DNA from: Mesostigma viride
Taxonomy: Eukaryota; Streptophyta; Mesostigmatophyceae; Mesostigmatales; Mesostigmataceae
NCBI GenBank assembly: GCA_009746045.1
Contig: RPFO01002248.1
Coordinates: 92,501-156,500, forward strand
DNA: 64,000 bases
Direction: 5' to 3'
Shown: in pieces, positions 34,251 through 44,418 of the stretch
Position numbering within the stretch: position 1 is the stretch's first letter
How the letters are laid out: each line of letters starts with the position of its first letter
Notes under the pieces: generated by a model
What the model was told of the DNA's origin: nothing
The model's input: the letters and a program-made list of their open reading frames with translations, nothing else
Databases searched by the model: none
Position numbers and translations under genes: made by a program

Positions 34251-35563
34251 TAGATTCCTCAAAAGTATTTGAAGAAAAGACTCCTTCTTATCCTCCTCCT
34301 CGTTCTGTTTTACACCGTGTAGTTATCAAGGACGGTGCAGTTCCTACGCACTCTCCGATGTATAGAATGGGCCCTACCGAATTAAAGGAACTAAAACAGA
34401 TTTTAGTGTCACTATTAGAAGCAGGATTGATAGAGCCTAGTAACTCCCCCTACTCCGCTGGTGTCCTGTTAGTTCCTAAGCCAAATGGCAAGTTTCGCCT
34501 AGTTACTGATTATAGGAAGTTAAACGATATTACTGTGAAGTCTAAATACCCTCTACCTCGTATTGATGATATATTTAATAAGGTTAAAGGTTCTACCTGT
34601 TTCACAGTATTAGATTGCGCGGATGGTTTTTGGCAACTACGTATAGCTCCTGAGGATTGCCACAAAACCGCCTTTGCTACCCCTTTTGGGCATTACCACT
34701 TTAGAGTAGCGGCTATGGGACTCTGTAACTCTCCTGCCTCTTTCCAAATGTTAATGAATGAAGTGCTTAGACCCGTTATGGGAAATTCTCACCTCCCTCA
34801 AGTGTCCTCTGATTTAAAGGATCCTTCCTTCTCCTCTGTTTCTTTATCTGAGCATGACCGTTCTTGTGCTCAAGCTTACTTAGATGATATCCTTATTTAT
34901 TCTCCTGATTTTGAAACGCACCTACGTGATTTAAAGAAAGTATTAGAAATCATGGCTGAAAATTCCTTATGGGCGCGCCGTGCTAAAGTTCGCTCTGGTA
35001 GTAGGAGTGTCCCATTTTTAGGGCACGTCCTGTCAGATGCCGGGGTTGCTACCGACCCGGACAAGACTAAGTCAATTCAGGAATGGCCTACCCCTACCGA
35101 CGTTAAAGGTGTACGTAGTTTTCTAGGAATTGCTTCTTACTATAGGCGTTTTATCCCGCGTTTCGCAACTATAGCAGCCCCTATTAATCATCTATTAAAG
35201 AAGGATATCCCCTTTGTTTGGAGTAGTGAATGTCAGTCGGCTTTTCAGTGTCTAAAATCCCTACTCCTCTCCCCTCCCGTACTCATCCTACCGGATACTA
35301 CTAAACCCTTTGTTGTGGCTACAGATGCTAGCAAGGTAGCTATAGGGGGCGTCCTTCTCCAGGATCAGGGTCAGGGCTTACAGCCAGTCGAGTATATCTC
35401 TAGGACAATGCTTCCTGCGGAGCGTAACTATCCCGTACACCAGCAAGAACTATTAGCTGTGGTGTATTGCTGCCACGCGTGGCAGCACTTTCTTAAAGGT
35501 GCTCAATTTGATGTTTGTCTGAATGAACCCTGTGAGATTGATCCTTATAGATTAGTTATCCAC
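34251..35563 (+). CDS. pol: Element A reverse transcriptase and RNase H N-terminal part
   Basis: After removal of B and one TGTGA copy the protease-side frame runs straight into RT. Motifs: MYRMGPTELKELK, LVPKPNGKFRLVTDY, FATPFGHYHF, catalytic YLDDILIYS, SFLGIASYYRRF and the first RNase H aspartate block VVATDASKVAIGG. It stops at the VIH codons, where element D is inserted. Confidence 0.9.
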
Positions 35564-36857
35564 CGGGTTGGTCAGTACGCCGTACGGAGCCGCAAAAATA
35601 CGGGAAAACGTACACTGAAGGCCTCCGCCGTATATACGCGTACTTTACTTCAGAATACGCGGTTTGGACTTAGAATTTTTCGGGGGTACCAGCGGGCAGC
35701 GGGCACTGGCGCGGTGCCCAGGTTCTGGGCGCGGCGCGTTCACTGCACATTTGAGATTTTTACTACTAGAAGTAGATGCGTACAGTTCTTTCCATAAAGC
35801 GCAAGCCTTGCAAAATGTTTGGCCGGTAGGAGACAGCTAGGACTAGGTACATACATAACGCATAATGCCAGCAAATGCCAGCTGTGCTACTGACGGTGTA
35901 ATGCAATATAGCGACGACGAGGCCAGTGCGACTGTGCGATAGTGTGCAGCCATTTTCGATTTGCAGCCATGCCGAAGAAAGGGCCTGAATGGGATTTCGT
36001 TGTCGAGAAGAAAGAAGCAGTCACAGATGCTGTTAGTAACACAACGCAGTATGTGTCGAGGATGTTCTGCTCATTTTGCAACAAGAACTTCTCCTACAAG
36101 GCGGGGCCAATCAGCGTATTCCGAGTCCGTGCACACTTTGCCGGAATCGCAGGGGAAGGGATGTTACCCCGCGACAAAATTCCACCGAATATCCGGAGCA
36201 GGTTTCTCAGGATTGCTAACAACAAGTTGCAGAAGTCAGACGGCAAGAAGCAGCACAATTCGAACAGGGCAATGGCGGAGATGGGAGGGGCTGCGCCGGC
36301 TGACTTGTCGTCGGTTCCCAGCAAAGGCCAGCTGAGCATCACCAAATGGCTGGTTCCCGTCGACAAGAAAGGTGTCCAGCTGCTGGCTGCCGAATTTTTT
36401 ATCGAGAACGGCATTGCCTTCAATGCGGCTGAGAGCGCCTCTTTCAAGCAGATGGTGGCCGGCATGATCCAGTACAAAGGAGGGCACGCCACCCCTCCTT
36501 CTCGGAGTTGTGTCTTATGTTCTCTCATGCATTATATAGTGGATGGCTTTCCTTACAATCAATTTATTAATTGATTCCTTACTATTCCCGTTGCCCCCTG
36601 CATTTAACAAATCATAATCAGATAGGATTCCAGGGCATAATTAAATGGAAGATGTTAATAAATAAGCATATACACCAATTTCAGTTGCAATAACTGCATG
36701 ACCATCATCAAGGAGCGTGCTAATTGGGTGACTGACAATTGGACCACAAAAACTGTCGCGTATTTTACCGCCACGTATTTTACACCCCCCACGTATAATA
36801 CGCGTATTTTAGGTCCGCGTATTATACCCCGTACCCGTATTTGCCAACCAACAGACG
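35564..36857 (+). mobile_element. Element D: short hAT-like DNA transposon derivative
   Basis: Splits A's RNase H between the VIH and DHRPLTH codons. The ends are imperfect inverted repeats (GGTTGGTCAGTACG left; GGTTGGCAAATACGGG as reverse complement of the right end) with many sub-terminal ATACG/TACGCG words, as in hAT elements. A clean 8-bp duplication cannot be read because the junction codons are altered. Confidence 0.6.
35969..36574 (+). CDS. Truncated hAT-type transposase N-terminus in element D
   Basis: From ATG 35969, 201 codons. A BED-like zinc finger region (MFCSFCNKNFSY, then RAHFAGIAGEGMLP) has the first cysteine pair and one histidine, but the usual later cysteine is replaced. 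A hAT-family helix follows (LAAEFFIENGIAFNAAESASFKQM). The catalytic domain is gone; a small NWVTDNWTT remnant lies at about 36720. It cannot be an active transposase. Confidence 0.65.
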   Translation: MPKKGPEWDFVVEKKEAVTDAVSNTTQYVSRMFCSFCNKNFSYKAGPISVFRVRAHFAGIAGEGMLPRDKIPPNIRSRFLRIANNKLQKSDGKKQHNSNRAMAEMGGAAPADLSSVPSKGQLSITKWLVPVDKKGVQLLAAEFFIENGIAFNAAESASFKQMVAGMIQYKGGHATPPSRSCVLCSLMHYIVDGFPYNQFIN

Positions 36858-38888
36858 GATCACCGTCCCCTTACCCATCTTCTCTCACAACCCAACCTCA
36901 CCCCTCGTCAAGCGCGCTGGATGGAGTTTTTAGCACAGTTTTCCCCTTTTAAACTTCAGTATGTTAAGGGTGTAGATAACATAGTACCAGATGCACTCTC
37001 CCGTCGTGCAGATTACTCCTTTTTCGAGGACCTTGATGTTCTCAATACTACTCTAGTTCCTACTACTATGGGTGTAACCCCGTATGGTGAACTACCTGAT
37101 GATGAATCCTATGTCTACCTCTTTCATACAGCTGTTCGCATGCCTGATCTCCTTTCTCACGTAGGACTCTCTCTCCCGTGTGAGGCCCTTCCTGTGGTCT
37201 CGGTGGGGGGGGAGGGGAAAAATAAAATTTCTATACCGCTTAGCCATATAGCGACTAGGTCAGGAAAGTCTTATGAAAACATAGTCCCTCTAGGACCTCC
37301 CCTTCTCTTTGGCAAGGCGGTAGGAGATCTCTTTAAACCTGTTCTGGATACCTCTGTAGCGATGCCTACCTCTGATCTTGAACGCCTTATTAGTAGATTT
37401 ACGGCCACTGAGCCGGAAGCATTAGCTGCCATTGCTGCCCATCCCCAACAATTAGGCAAGCACCCTTGTAAATTTGTAGGTGGATTTTTATATGTGCAGA
37501 TAGCAGATTCTCCCCCTCAATGGCGCCTGTATGTCCCTCCTATCTGTCGCTCCTCCTTGCTCTTTGAGTTGCATGACTTAGCTGCTCATCAGGGTGGTAA
37601 ACGGGTACGGGACCTAGTAGCCCGCTCTTACTACTGGCCTTCCCTTTCAAAGGATGTAGATGAGTATGTTAGAACCTGTCAATCTTGCCAGGAGATGAAA
37701 CCCAACAATGTAGGACAGATAGCAGAGCCTAGGACCTTACCTGATCCCATCATGCCGTGGGACTCCATTATGATGGATTTTGTAGGACCTTTTAGGAAGA
37801 ATGATAGAGGTAACGCCCAGATCCTTGTTTTCGTAGATCGTTTTACTCGGATGTGTCATCTCGTGCCGTGTCCCTTAGAACTCACCGCACGCGATTGCGC
37901 ACGCCTATACCTTAATAACGTATATAGATATCATGGTTTGAGTAGGCAGTTTATTAGTGATAAAGATAAGTTATTTACTTCTGATTTTTGGCAGCAGTTC
38001 TTCGCTGCTATCGGTACCAAGGTCACCTTCGGTACTGCCTACCACTCCTCCTCGTCTCATTTAGTAGAACGTTTGAATAGGGTAGTGGAAGAAGCTCTGC
38101 GGCACTATGTGAATGGCTCTGGGAGTGATTGGGAGGATTATCTATGTCTGGTAGAGTTTTCCCTTAACAACTGCCCTCAGGCTGCGCATGGTTATACGCC
38201 CTTCTTCCTAGATACTGGTAGACAACCTCTTACCCCTACCTCTCTCTTAGCTAGTCCTTTAAGGGACAAGGATGATGTGTCCCGGGATACTGTAGAAGGT
38301 GTGCAGGCGTTATTAGATAAGATGAAGAATGCACACGACAACGCTATTGCAGGGTACCATAGGGCGCAGGCCAAATACCTTGCTAGGTTGCGTGCCTCAT
38401 TAGATAGAAGAGCACCTGAGATAGAAATAGGAGATTTAGTCTTAGTAGAAGGCCCCCGTGTTGGCCGCTTCGCTCATAAGTTCGAAGCTGAACTGAAAGT
38501 GAAACTTAGGCCCGCCTTCTTAGGACCCTTCCGTGTGTTGTCTAGAGTAGGTAATTTCCTGTATGAGATAGATATTCCTACCTCTTGGCAGACCCACTCG
38601 CGCACCTTTCATAGAAGCCAGCTGAAGCTCTATCATCAGAGCACGTTCGCTGGTAGAGAATTAGCCCCTGCCCCTTTAGAGCATAATCCGGATACTGGTG
38701 AGGTAGAGGATGAGGTAGAGGGTATCGTGGCCCATAGAGATATCAGAAAGGGCCGCGGTACCCAGCGCCAGTATAAGGTGAAGTGGATGTATGCTCGTAG
38801 TGAGGTAGATAAGGTCTGGTATACGGAGAGTGAGCTAGATGGGTGTAGTCGCCTGCTGCAGGAGTATAAAACCCTGCATAAGCTCTAG
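36858..38888 (+). CDS. pol: Element A RNase H end, integrase and chromodomain
   Basis: Resumes with DHRPLTHLL (the 3' part of RNase H) and ALSRRADY. Integrase follows, with an HHCC zinc region (HDLAAHQGGK ... CQSCQEMK) and DDE core (WDSIMMDFVGPF, ISDKDKLF, LVERLNRVVEEAL). A chromodomain closes the protein (EVEGIVAHRDI, RQYKVKWMYA, ELDGCSRLLQEY). Chromodomains of this type bind histone marks and bias insertion to heterochromatin (family knowledge). The frame is intact from the D junction to the stop. Confidence 0.9.
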   Translation, partial: DHRPLTHLLSQPNLTPRQARWMEFLAQFSPFKLQYVKGVDNIVPDALSRRADYSFFEDLDVLNTTLVPTTMGVTPYGELPDDESYVYLFHTAVRMPDLLSHVGLSLPCEALPVVSVGGEGKNKISIPLSHIATRSGKSYENIVPLGPPLLFGKAVGDLFKPVLDTSVAMPTSDLERLISRFTATEPEALAAIAAHPQQLGKHPCKFVGGFLYVQIADSPPQWRLYVPPICRSSLLFELHDLAAHQGGKRVRDLVARSYYWPSLSKDVDEYVRTCQSCQEMKPNNVGQIAEPRTLPDPIMPWDSIMMDFVGPFRKNDRGNAQILVFVDRFTRMCHLVPCPLELTARDCARLYLNNVYRYHGLSRQFISDKDKLFTSDFWQQFFAAIGTKVTFGTAYHSSSSHLVERLNRVVEEALRHYVNGSGSDWEDYLCLVEFSLNNCPQAAHGYTPFFLDTGRQPLTPTSLLASPLRDKDDVSRDTVEGVQALLDKMKNAHDNAIAGYHRAQAKYLARLRASLDRRAPEIEIGDLVLVEGPRVGRFAHKFEAELKVKLRPAFLGPFRVLSRVGNFLYEIDIPTSWQTHSRTFHRSQLKLYHQSTFAGRELAPAPLEHNPDTGEVEDEVEGIVAHRDIRKGRGTQRQYKVKWMYARSEVDKVWYTESELDGCSRLLQEYKTLHKL

Positions 38889-38964
38889 TTGTAGACCTTC
38901 TCCTCTCTTATGTTATGTCTGCTGTCGACGGGTGGTTGGTTGTCCCCTCCCCTCCGCAGCCGTC

Positions 38965-41281
38965 ATGTCAGAGCCTACCCCTCCGGCTGAGAGCTCGCTG
39001 CCGTCCCCGCCCCCACCGGACCCTGAGCTGTATTTTGAGGCCCTTCCGGGCCGCTGGGTGTCGCGGTCCAGTTACCCGGGTGGCGTTGTGCAGCCGGCCC
39101 TCCAGGCCCAACATGCGGGTTTAGTCAGGGCTGCCCTCTTTGGGGTCACGTGGTACGGCCCTTCCCCTGATGAGCCGCACCAGCTTGTTTTGCACGGGTT
39201 CGACGATGCCGGGCACTGTTTGTTAGGGTGTGGTTCCCGCTGTCCAGCCTTGGGACAGATAGCTGCGGTTCTCCAGTGCTCCCGAGTGTTCTCCTACCTT
39301 TCTACCCCTGTGGGCCGCTCCTGCCTACGGGATGTGTTCCCCTGGCTTCCGGCTGAGGGTGATGCAGAGGTAGATGAGAACCCCTGCGACCTTCTACGGG
39401 CCGTAGAATTCATGGAGATAGCTGATCAGTCGGCGGGATTAGCAGTTGGTGGTCCTGCCCCTACGGACGCCCCAGCAGAGGTACATTATACCGGCTCCAG
39501 AATATTCAGCCTCGAGCGCTGCGCCCTCCTCCTCAGCGTCTGCTCCTCCCTCTCCCGTCCCGTCGTCCCCACGGTCGACCCGGCGTGTTGCAGTGGAGCC
39601 TACCCCTTTGGGTTTGCCTGATCCTCTTTCGGCGACGGTTTCGGCTATGCAGGCTCAGATCCAGTCCCTGACCACGGCGTTCGGGGCCTTCATGGCGGCC
39701 CAGCCGCAGACTCCGGCCACGCCAGGTGGGGTGTCTGTGGTGTCCGCGCCCCCTACCCCTTCGGTTGTTTCGGCACCGGTGGTTTCGCCTGCGCCCCCTA
39801 CCCCTTCGGTTGCTGCGGCTCCGACACCTCCGGTTGCCTCTGTGCCTGCGATCGACGTTTCTGCGCCGCGACGCGAGTCTTCCGTCCCTTCGGCTGTGCC
39901 CGCCGTCGCCTCCTCTGGGCCACCCGCTGCGCCATCGCAGCCAGTGCGGGGTTTCTTCAGCGACACGGGCGATCATCCCAGGCTTTGGGAGGGTGGTCCC
40001 CCGCAGAGGATTCCGGTGCCCGACTGGAGTTTGGATGGCAACCAATCTTATGCCGGACTGCCTGTCCCTACGGGCCCTATTTTCAATATGTGGCCTGAGG
40101 GTGCGCCGGCAACGGAGACCGGCGCGCCAGCTGCGGTGGCAGGTCCGTCACGGCCCTCTCTGGCTTCGGGTCTGGCGCGACCTCCTGTTGTACCAGTGCC
40201 ACCTGCGTCGGTGTCGGCTCCCGCCCCTGCGTCGGCCCCTGCTTCGGCCCCTGCCCCTTCGGCCTCGCGGTCTTTGGCGGCGGTTGTTCGGTCCACCGGT
40301 CAGGATCCTCGTGCCACCCGCGCTGCCGATTCCCTCCGGGAGTTGTCCCAGGGTGATCGGGACAGGGCCCCTTCTGTGGTGCATGCGACGCCGGAGTCGC
40401 GCGACACGCCCATTCCTGGGTATGGTATGTCCGCACTCGCCTGCCGACAGTGTGACCTGCCGCGCGCCTCTGCTGAGCTTGCCATCTCTCCCATGTCCTA
40501 CGGGTTCTCCCAGGTGTGTCGGGCGCCTCGGGATCGTGGCCTACCCATTGAGACTGATCGGCCTCCTTTCGACATGGTTATTTTAGCTGATCCTGTGTTC
40601 CAGGGTGAGATCCTGGTTCGGCGCGTTCTGTATCGCTGGGCTAGGCGCCACAACGACTTGGACACCTACGGTGGGTTCCAGTGGGCTTACCCTCCGCCTC
40701 TGGGCATTATGGCTTCGGATGCCCTTACGGTAGAGTTTCCTGCGGTACCGGGTGCTGCGTACACCACGGTCCTCCAGCCCATCCTTGAGTGGGATGCCCG
40801 TCGCCCGGCGCCTATCCCGGGCCAGGGTCTAGACTCCCGCGGTCACCCTCCTCCTCGGGCCAGCGACTACCTAGAGACATTCGGGTCGCGACAGTGTGCT
40901 CGTCGGTGGCGCTCCCGCGAGGTTCGGCACATCCGGTTGTGGCCGTCCAACGTGGAGCCCCTGGTGGACTTGTTCTTCCCGACGGGTTTGCGCCCTCGGA
41001 TCCGGTACCATCGCCTTCTCCTGCGGGCCCTCTGTTTGATCGCGGTAGAGCCTTTCCTTCGCCTCTTTGCCTGTGGCTTCCTGGACTGGGCCCGTGGCCA
41101 GGTCGTTCTTACGCAGCATAGGTATTACTGGGCCTTTCTGGGCCTCTTTCCTGACGGCGTGTGGGCCGATGTTTTCCTCACTGTAGATAGGCATGACAAT
41201 GTCGAGGATGTGGCCCACTACCAGGCCTACCTGGAGGTCCTGCTGGCCTCTCGTGGCACTTATAAGACGGATGGCCACTAG
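38965..41281 (+). CDS. Element A ORF3, function unknown
   Basis: Located between integrase and the 3' LTR. It is read in two overlapping frames (38965-39621, then from about 39446 to 41281), so either one indel near 39450-39500 splits it or there are two ORFs. The N-terminal part has a GHCLLGC element and an FPWLP block. The middle is alanine/proline/serine-rich with a helical MQAQIQSLTTAFGAFMAAQ segment. The C-terminal domain (about 300 residues) is rich in W, R and L and contains CGFLDWARGQVVLTQHRYYW...LFP (41072-41152). A pyrimidine tract and CCGCAG just before ATG 38965 look like a 3' splice site, suggesting a spliced subgenomic message. No membrane segment, so not a typical Env. Confidence 0.7.
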
Positions 41282-41640
41282 ATAGAGGGCCTTAGGCCCG
41301 ACCTGAGGGTGTTGTCCCTCCGGTATATAGAGTCGCCCTCATATTCTGGCCAGTTGGTTGGCTGTTCTTGGTCCTTAGCGCTGATGTGTTTACTCTGTGT
41401 GTCCTGCCCAGTGCTGTCCCCCCCCGGCCAGGACTCCGTTCCAGGCAGTTAGGGGAACCTACCACCAGGCTTGGTGCTGGCTAACCCTACACCACCCGGC
41501 GTGGTGGTGGAGACCGGGTGAACTATTGGTGCTTTGTATCTGGGATGGTCTATCGACTGTGTTGGTGTGTGTTGGGTGCATTAGGTTTTTCCTACCCCTT
41601 CTGTTTCCTCCCTGTGCGTAGGGAGAGGGCTCCCTACCTT

Positions 41641-41655
41641 TTGTGGGGGGGGAGG
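41641..41655 (+). promoter_or_regulatory. Polypurine tract of element A
   Basis: TTGTGGGGGGGGAGG ends at the first base before the 3' LTR (TGTCACG), the standard site for plus-strand priming. Confidence 0.8.
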
Positions 41656-42230
41656 TGTCACGTCGCGTAACAATTCGTTGTAGTTACGGACGTAAATTAG
41701 GTCCTTGGCCTCGGTTGTTCTTAGGTTTACGTGTAGTTCTAGCTGGGACATGATTGTCCTCGTAACAGTACTGTGGTATATTGGGTGCCTTAATTGGGCG
41801 CCGCGCCGCATACTTTATTAGTGGTCCTTATCCTTCGGTAGAATGTAGTGGTCCGGCGTGCATCTGTGCACCTGCCTGTGTTTCTGTGTTTCGGCAGGCG
41901 AGGGCCAGGTCGGCCCGAGCCTGTTGGACCGTTGGTGACCATTTATGCACGTTCCACTCCTTGTGTGGTCACTCGGCGTGTGTTAAATGAATTAACACAT
42001 ATTAGCTTGGGTCACGGCAGTTTAGTTGTGTTTCCTTCCTCTATTCCTGGAGTAAACGGGTTTGGTTAAATGGCTTATGGCGTATTACAGTAGTACATAT
42101 GTAAATGCATTGAGATCTGGATCGTCTCGTTCGTCTTTCGCTAGGGGTTTAACTAGAGGCGGCCTTACTAGCCTAGGTAGCATCAGAAGAGGTAGAGGTA
42201 GAGGTGGCGGCCGAGGCTTGCGGCGTAACA
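41656..42230 (+). repeat. 3' LTR of element A
   Basis: Partner of 16273-16844; followed by the TGTTA duplication. Confidence 0.95.
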
Positions 42231-42235
42231 TGTTA

Positions 42236-42681
42236 ATAGATGATCGACCCACAACCGGCCCAACAATGACACTCACGATCGTGGACTGTTTCGGAATAGC
42301 AGTGGGTTGAAACCCACTCACAATCGTGGACTGTTTCGGAATAGCAGGGGGTTGAAGCCCACTCTTCCGACTATAGCCACGAATGATAAAACACTGGAAT
42401 GTGTTGTAAACCGGAAAGCCACCGGACTAGGTACGAACGGGGCGTATACACTGGAAAATGCCCTAGACTAAGGCTCAGCCCACCACGTGGCTCCGACGGC
42501 CTAGCTAGCCGGCGCTACACCACAGCCGGCCGGGCCCTGACCTACACATAATGTGCAACGTAGGTCAACCCCTTGGAAAAAGGGTGCGTAACTAGCTACA
42601 CAAATCTGACGACAGTATATTGTTACTACGGCCGATAAGTCCACTAACGAACCCTAAATCAAAACAGGCTTGGACGTAACA
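42236..42681 (-). mobile_element. Element E: LTR fragment of an older Ty3-type element
   Basis: Ends ...GACGTAACA immediately followed by CTCTTCCCCCCCCATATGG, which copies the arrangement at the inner edge of B's 3' LTR (GACGTAACA then CTCCTCCCCCCCCC). It contains a roughly 47-bp tandem duplication (ATCGTGGACTGTTTCGGAATAG twice, about 42270-42365). Inferred to be the remainder of an LTR cut by element A. Confidence 0.5.
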
Positions 42682-42972
42682 CTCTTCCCCCCCCATATGG
42701 CGGAGTCACGGCAGAACCCGTCCCTATAACGGTGGAACCCGTAGTAAAAGGGGAGCACAACGCCACAACAGTAACAATGTGACAAACAACCAGGTGACCA
42801 CGAGAGCCCAGCCGTTAAGGCTTGACGCTGTCCAGCAAACCAGAGTGACAGTAGGAGGGCCCACAGCTGCCCCGCCCGCACTCGGGGTAAGGATCCACAC
42901 GCTAAAGCCAGAGCCCGGCCTAGTGATGGCCTAACGGCTCCTCTGGTCCATGCACCAGAACGCTACACCTGT
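42682..42972 (-). mobile_element. Element E: interior next to the LTR
   Basis: Polypurine tract (minus-strand G-run with AAGAG) followed by non-coding sequence up to the CCTGT duplication of element F. Confidence 0.45.
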
Positions 42973-43670
42973 AGTTAAGCTTTCTTCGCACACGCAATGT
43001 GAAGGATATGGTTGCAATGCAGCAATGTGTGAATATGGTTGGAAACGGAGCTTTGTTAAATCGGATAATGTTTACAGCGCTCAACACTTGAGGCTTGCAC
43101 ACGAGCTTGCCAAGTCAAGGCACAACACGTGAGGCGGGCTCGCAAGAGATATCCATTTGGCACTGGCCTATTGTTTATATACTTGTGCACTGTGCTTGCT
43201 AGTCCTGAGCAGCCTAGGAGGCCTGCTCAGTAATAACACTCCCGGTACAGTATTCACTACCTGTACAGCGCCCAGCTCCTATACAGTAGGTCTGCCATAC
43301 AGGCACAGTGACCACAGAGTACAGTCACCACAGTGATTATTGCATCTGCACCTAGAAGTCCAGGACTAAGCCTGCGGTACCAACAGACCACAGGTTAAGG
43401 TTCCTATTTCCTGCGTACGACGTATTAATCCAATACCGTCGTAGGTACAGCACCTAATTCCTGTCAGCCCAGGAATTACTGTCGACCCCATATGTCGTCG
43501 GCAAATATTCACGTCCGACTTAGAAGAACAGCCGGCTCGCGCTCGCGCGCGACCGGGAAGTCGGAACGCCATAACTTTCTTGATACTTGTCGGAATGAAC
43601 TCGTTCCGGTGCCGCTGGAATCGCAGAGATATGCCGAATCAGGATCACGCCAATGCGCTTGGCGTTAACT
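42973..43670 (-). repeat. 3' LTR of element F
   Basis: Near-identical to 50299-50994; differs at a few sites such as CTCAACACTT/CTCACACACTT and AGATATCC/AGATGCCC. Confidence 0.95.
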
Positions 43671-43688
43671 CCAATCCTTTCTTTTCTT
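43671..43688 (-). promoter_or_regulatory. Polypurine tract of element F
   Basis: Minus strand AAGAAAAGAAAGGATTGG ends exactly at the 3' LTR start AGTTAACGCC, which supports the non-canonical LTR boundary. Confidence 0.75.
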
Positions 43689-44418
43689 GAGCTGTAGCAG
43701 CTCACACAAGTCTACATACAAACACACACAATGGGTACTGGATATCCTCCCCAGACTACAAGTCACAACCCGCTGGGCATGACAGTCAGCTTGGATTCCT
43801 TATTATATGTACATAGCACCCATACTGGCTCAGGAGCACAAACAAATTACAATGAGTCCCTATCCCTTCACGGGAGGCTCGTTGTGTTACCCATGTACAA
43901 GAGGTTGGCCAACTGTGGCAGCCCATAGGTGTTCAGCTAAGAACTTGAGAAGTATGTACAACCTTCAGGACCTTAGGCGAAACCCCACAGATCACCCACA
44001 ACAGCTCATCAGAAAACATTGCTGACCCCCAGACGGGAGTCGGCGCCGGTCTGCTGCCCCTTATCGAACCAGACACAACATCTACGCGAAGCACATGCAA
44101 AACACAAGCTCCTATACTCGTTCCAACCGTGGAAAATCAGGGGACCTGTCGCCACCTCACCAGCATGGTGGATGGGTCAGCCAGTCCGTGAAACTCCGCC
44201 TTAAGACGGCACCAGGGAATCGAACCCCGCCCACAAACCACAGATCTGGGGAAACCTCAGACTGAGATGAAAACCCCAGATAGACATCTCTCCATCAGAG
44301 ACAATGTCAGACATTCCCACACCAGAGACATGTCTCACCCCTCAAGGTGTGCTCAGGATTATGTACAATCAAGCTCCCAGCCTGATATCCAGAGACTTAA
44401 GCACCCAGCTCTCAGCTT
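43689..44418 (-). other. 3' non-coding region of element F
   Basis: No reading frame. It contains a GGTTCGATTCC word (minus, about 44215-44225) that looks like a pol III B box, but no matching A box. Confidence 0.5.

Larger units (their letters stand above)
16273..42230 (+). mobile_element. Element A: Ty3/chromovirus LTR retrotransposon, host of three nested insertions
   Basis: Bounded by 572- and 575-bp LTRs with TG...CA ends and a perfect TGTTA duplication (16268-16272 and 42231-42235). Without B, C and D it would be about 10.4 kb. The order is LTR, ORF0 (viroplasmin-like), gag, protease, RT, RNase H, integrase, chromodomain, ORF3, polypurine tract, LTR. The LTRs differ at only a few positions (T/C at base 4, two C/T changes, one short indel), so insertion was recent. 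Codon use is markedly more AT-rich at third positions than in element B. Confidence 0.93.

Noticed and set aside
38965-41281. ORF3 as a retroviral envelope
   Set aside because: Its position fits, but no signal peptide, membrane helix or cysteine pattern of a fusion protein is visible in A or B.
44205-44235. tRNA-like B box (GGTTCGATTCC on minus) with a possible T-arm
   Set aside because: No A box or acceptor stem nearby; it lies in the 3' non-coding part of element F, so a tRNA gene is not supported.
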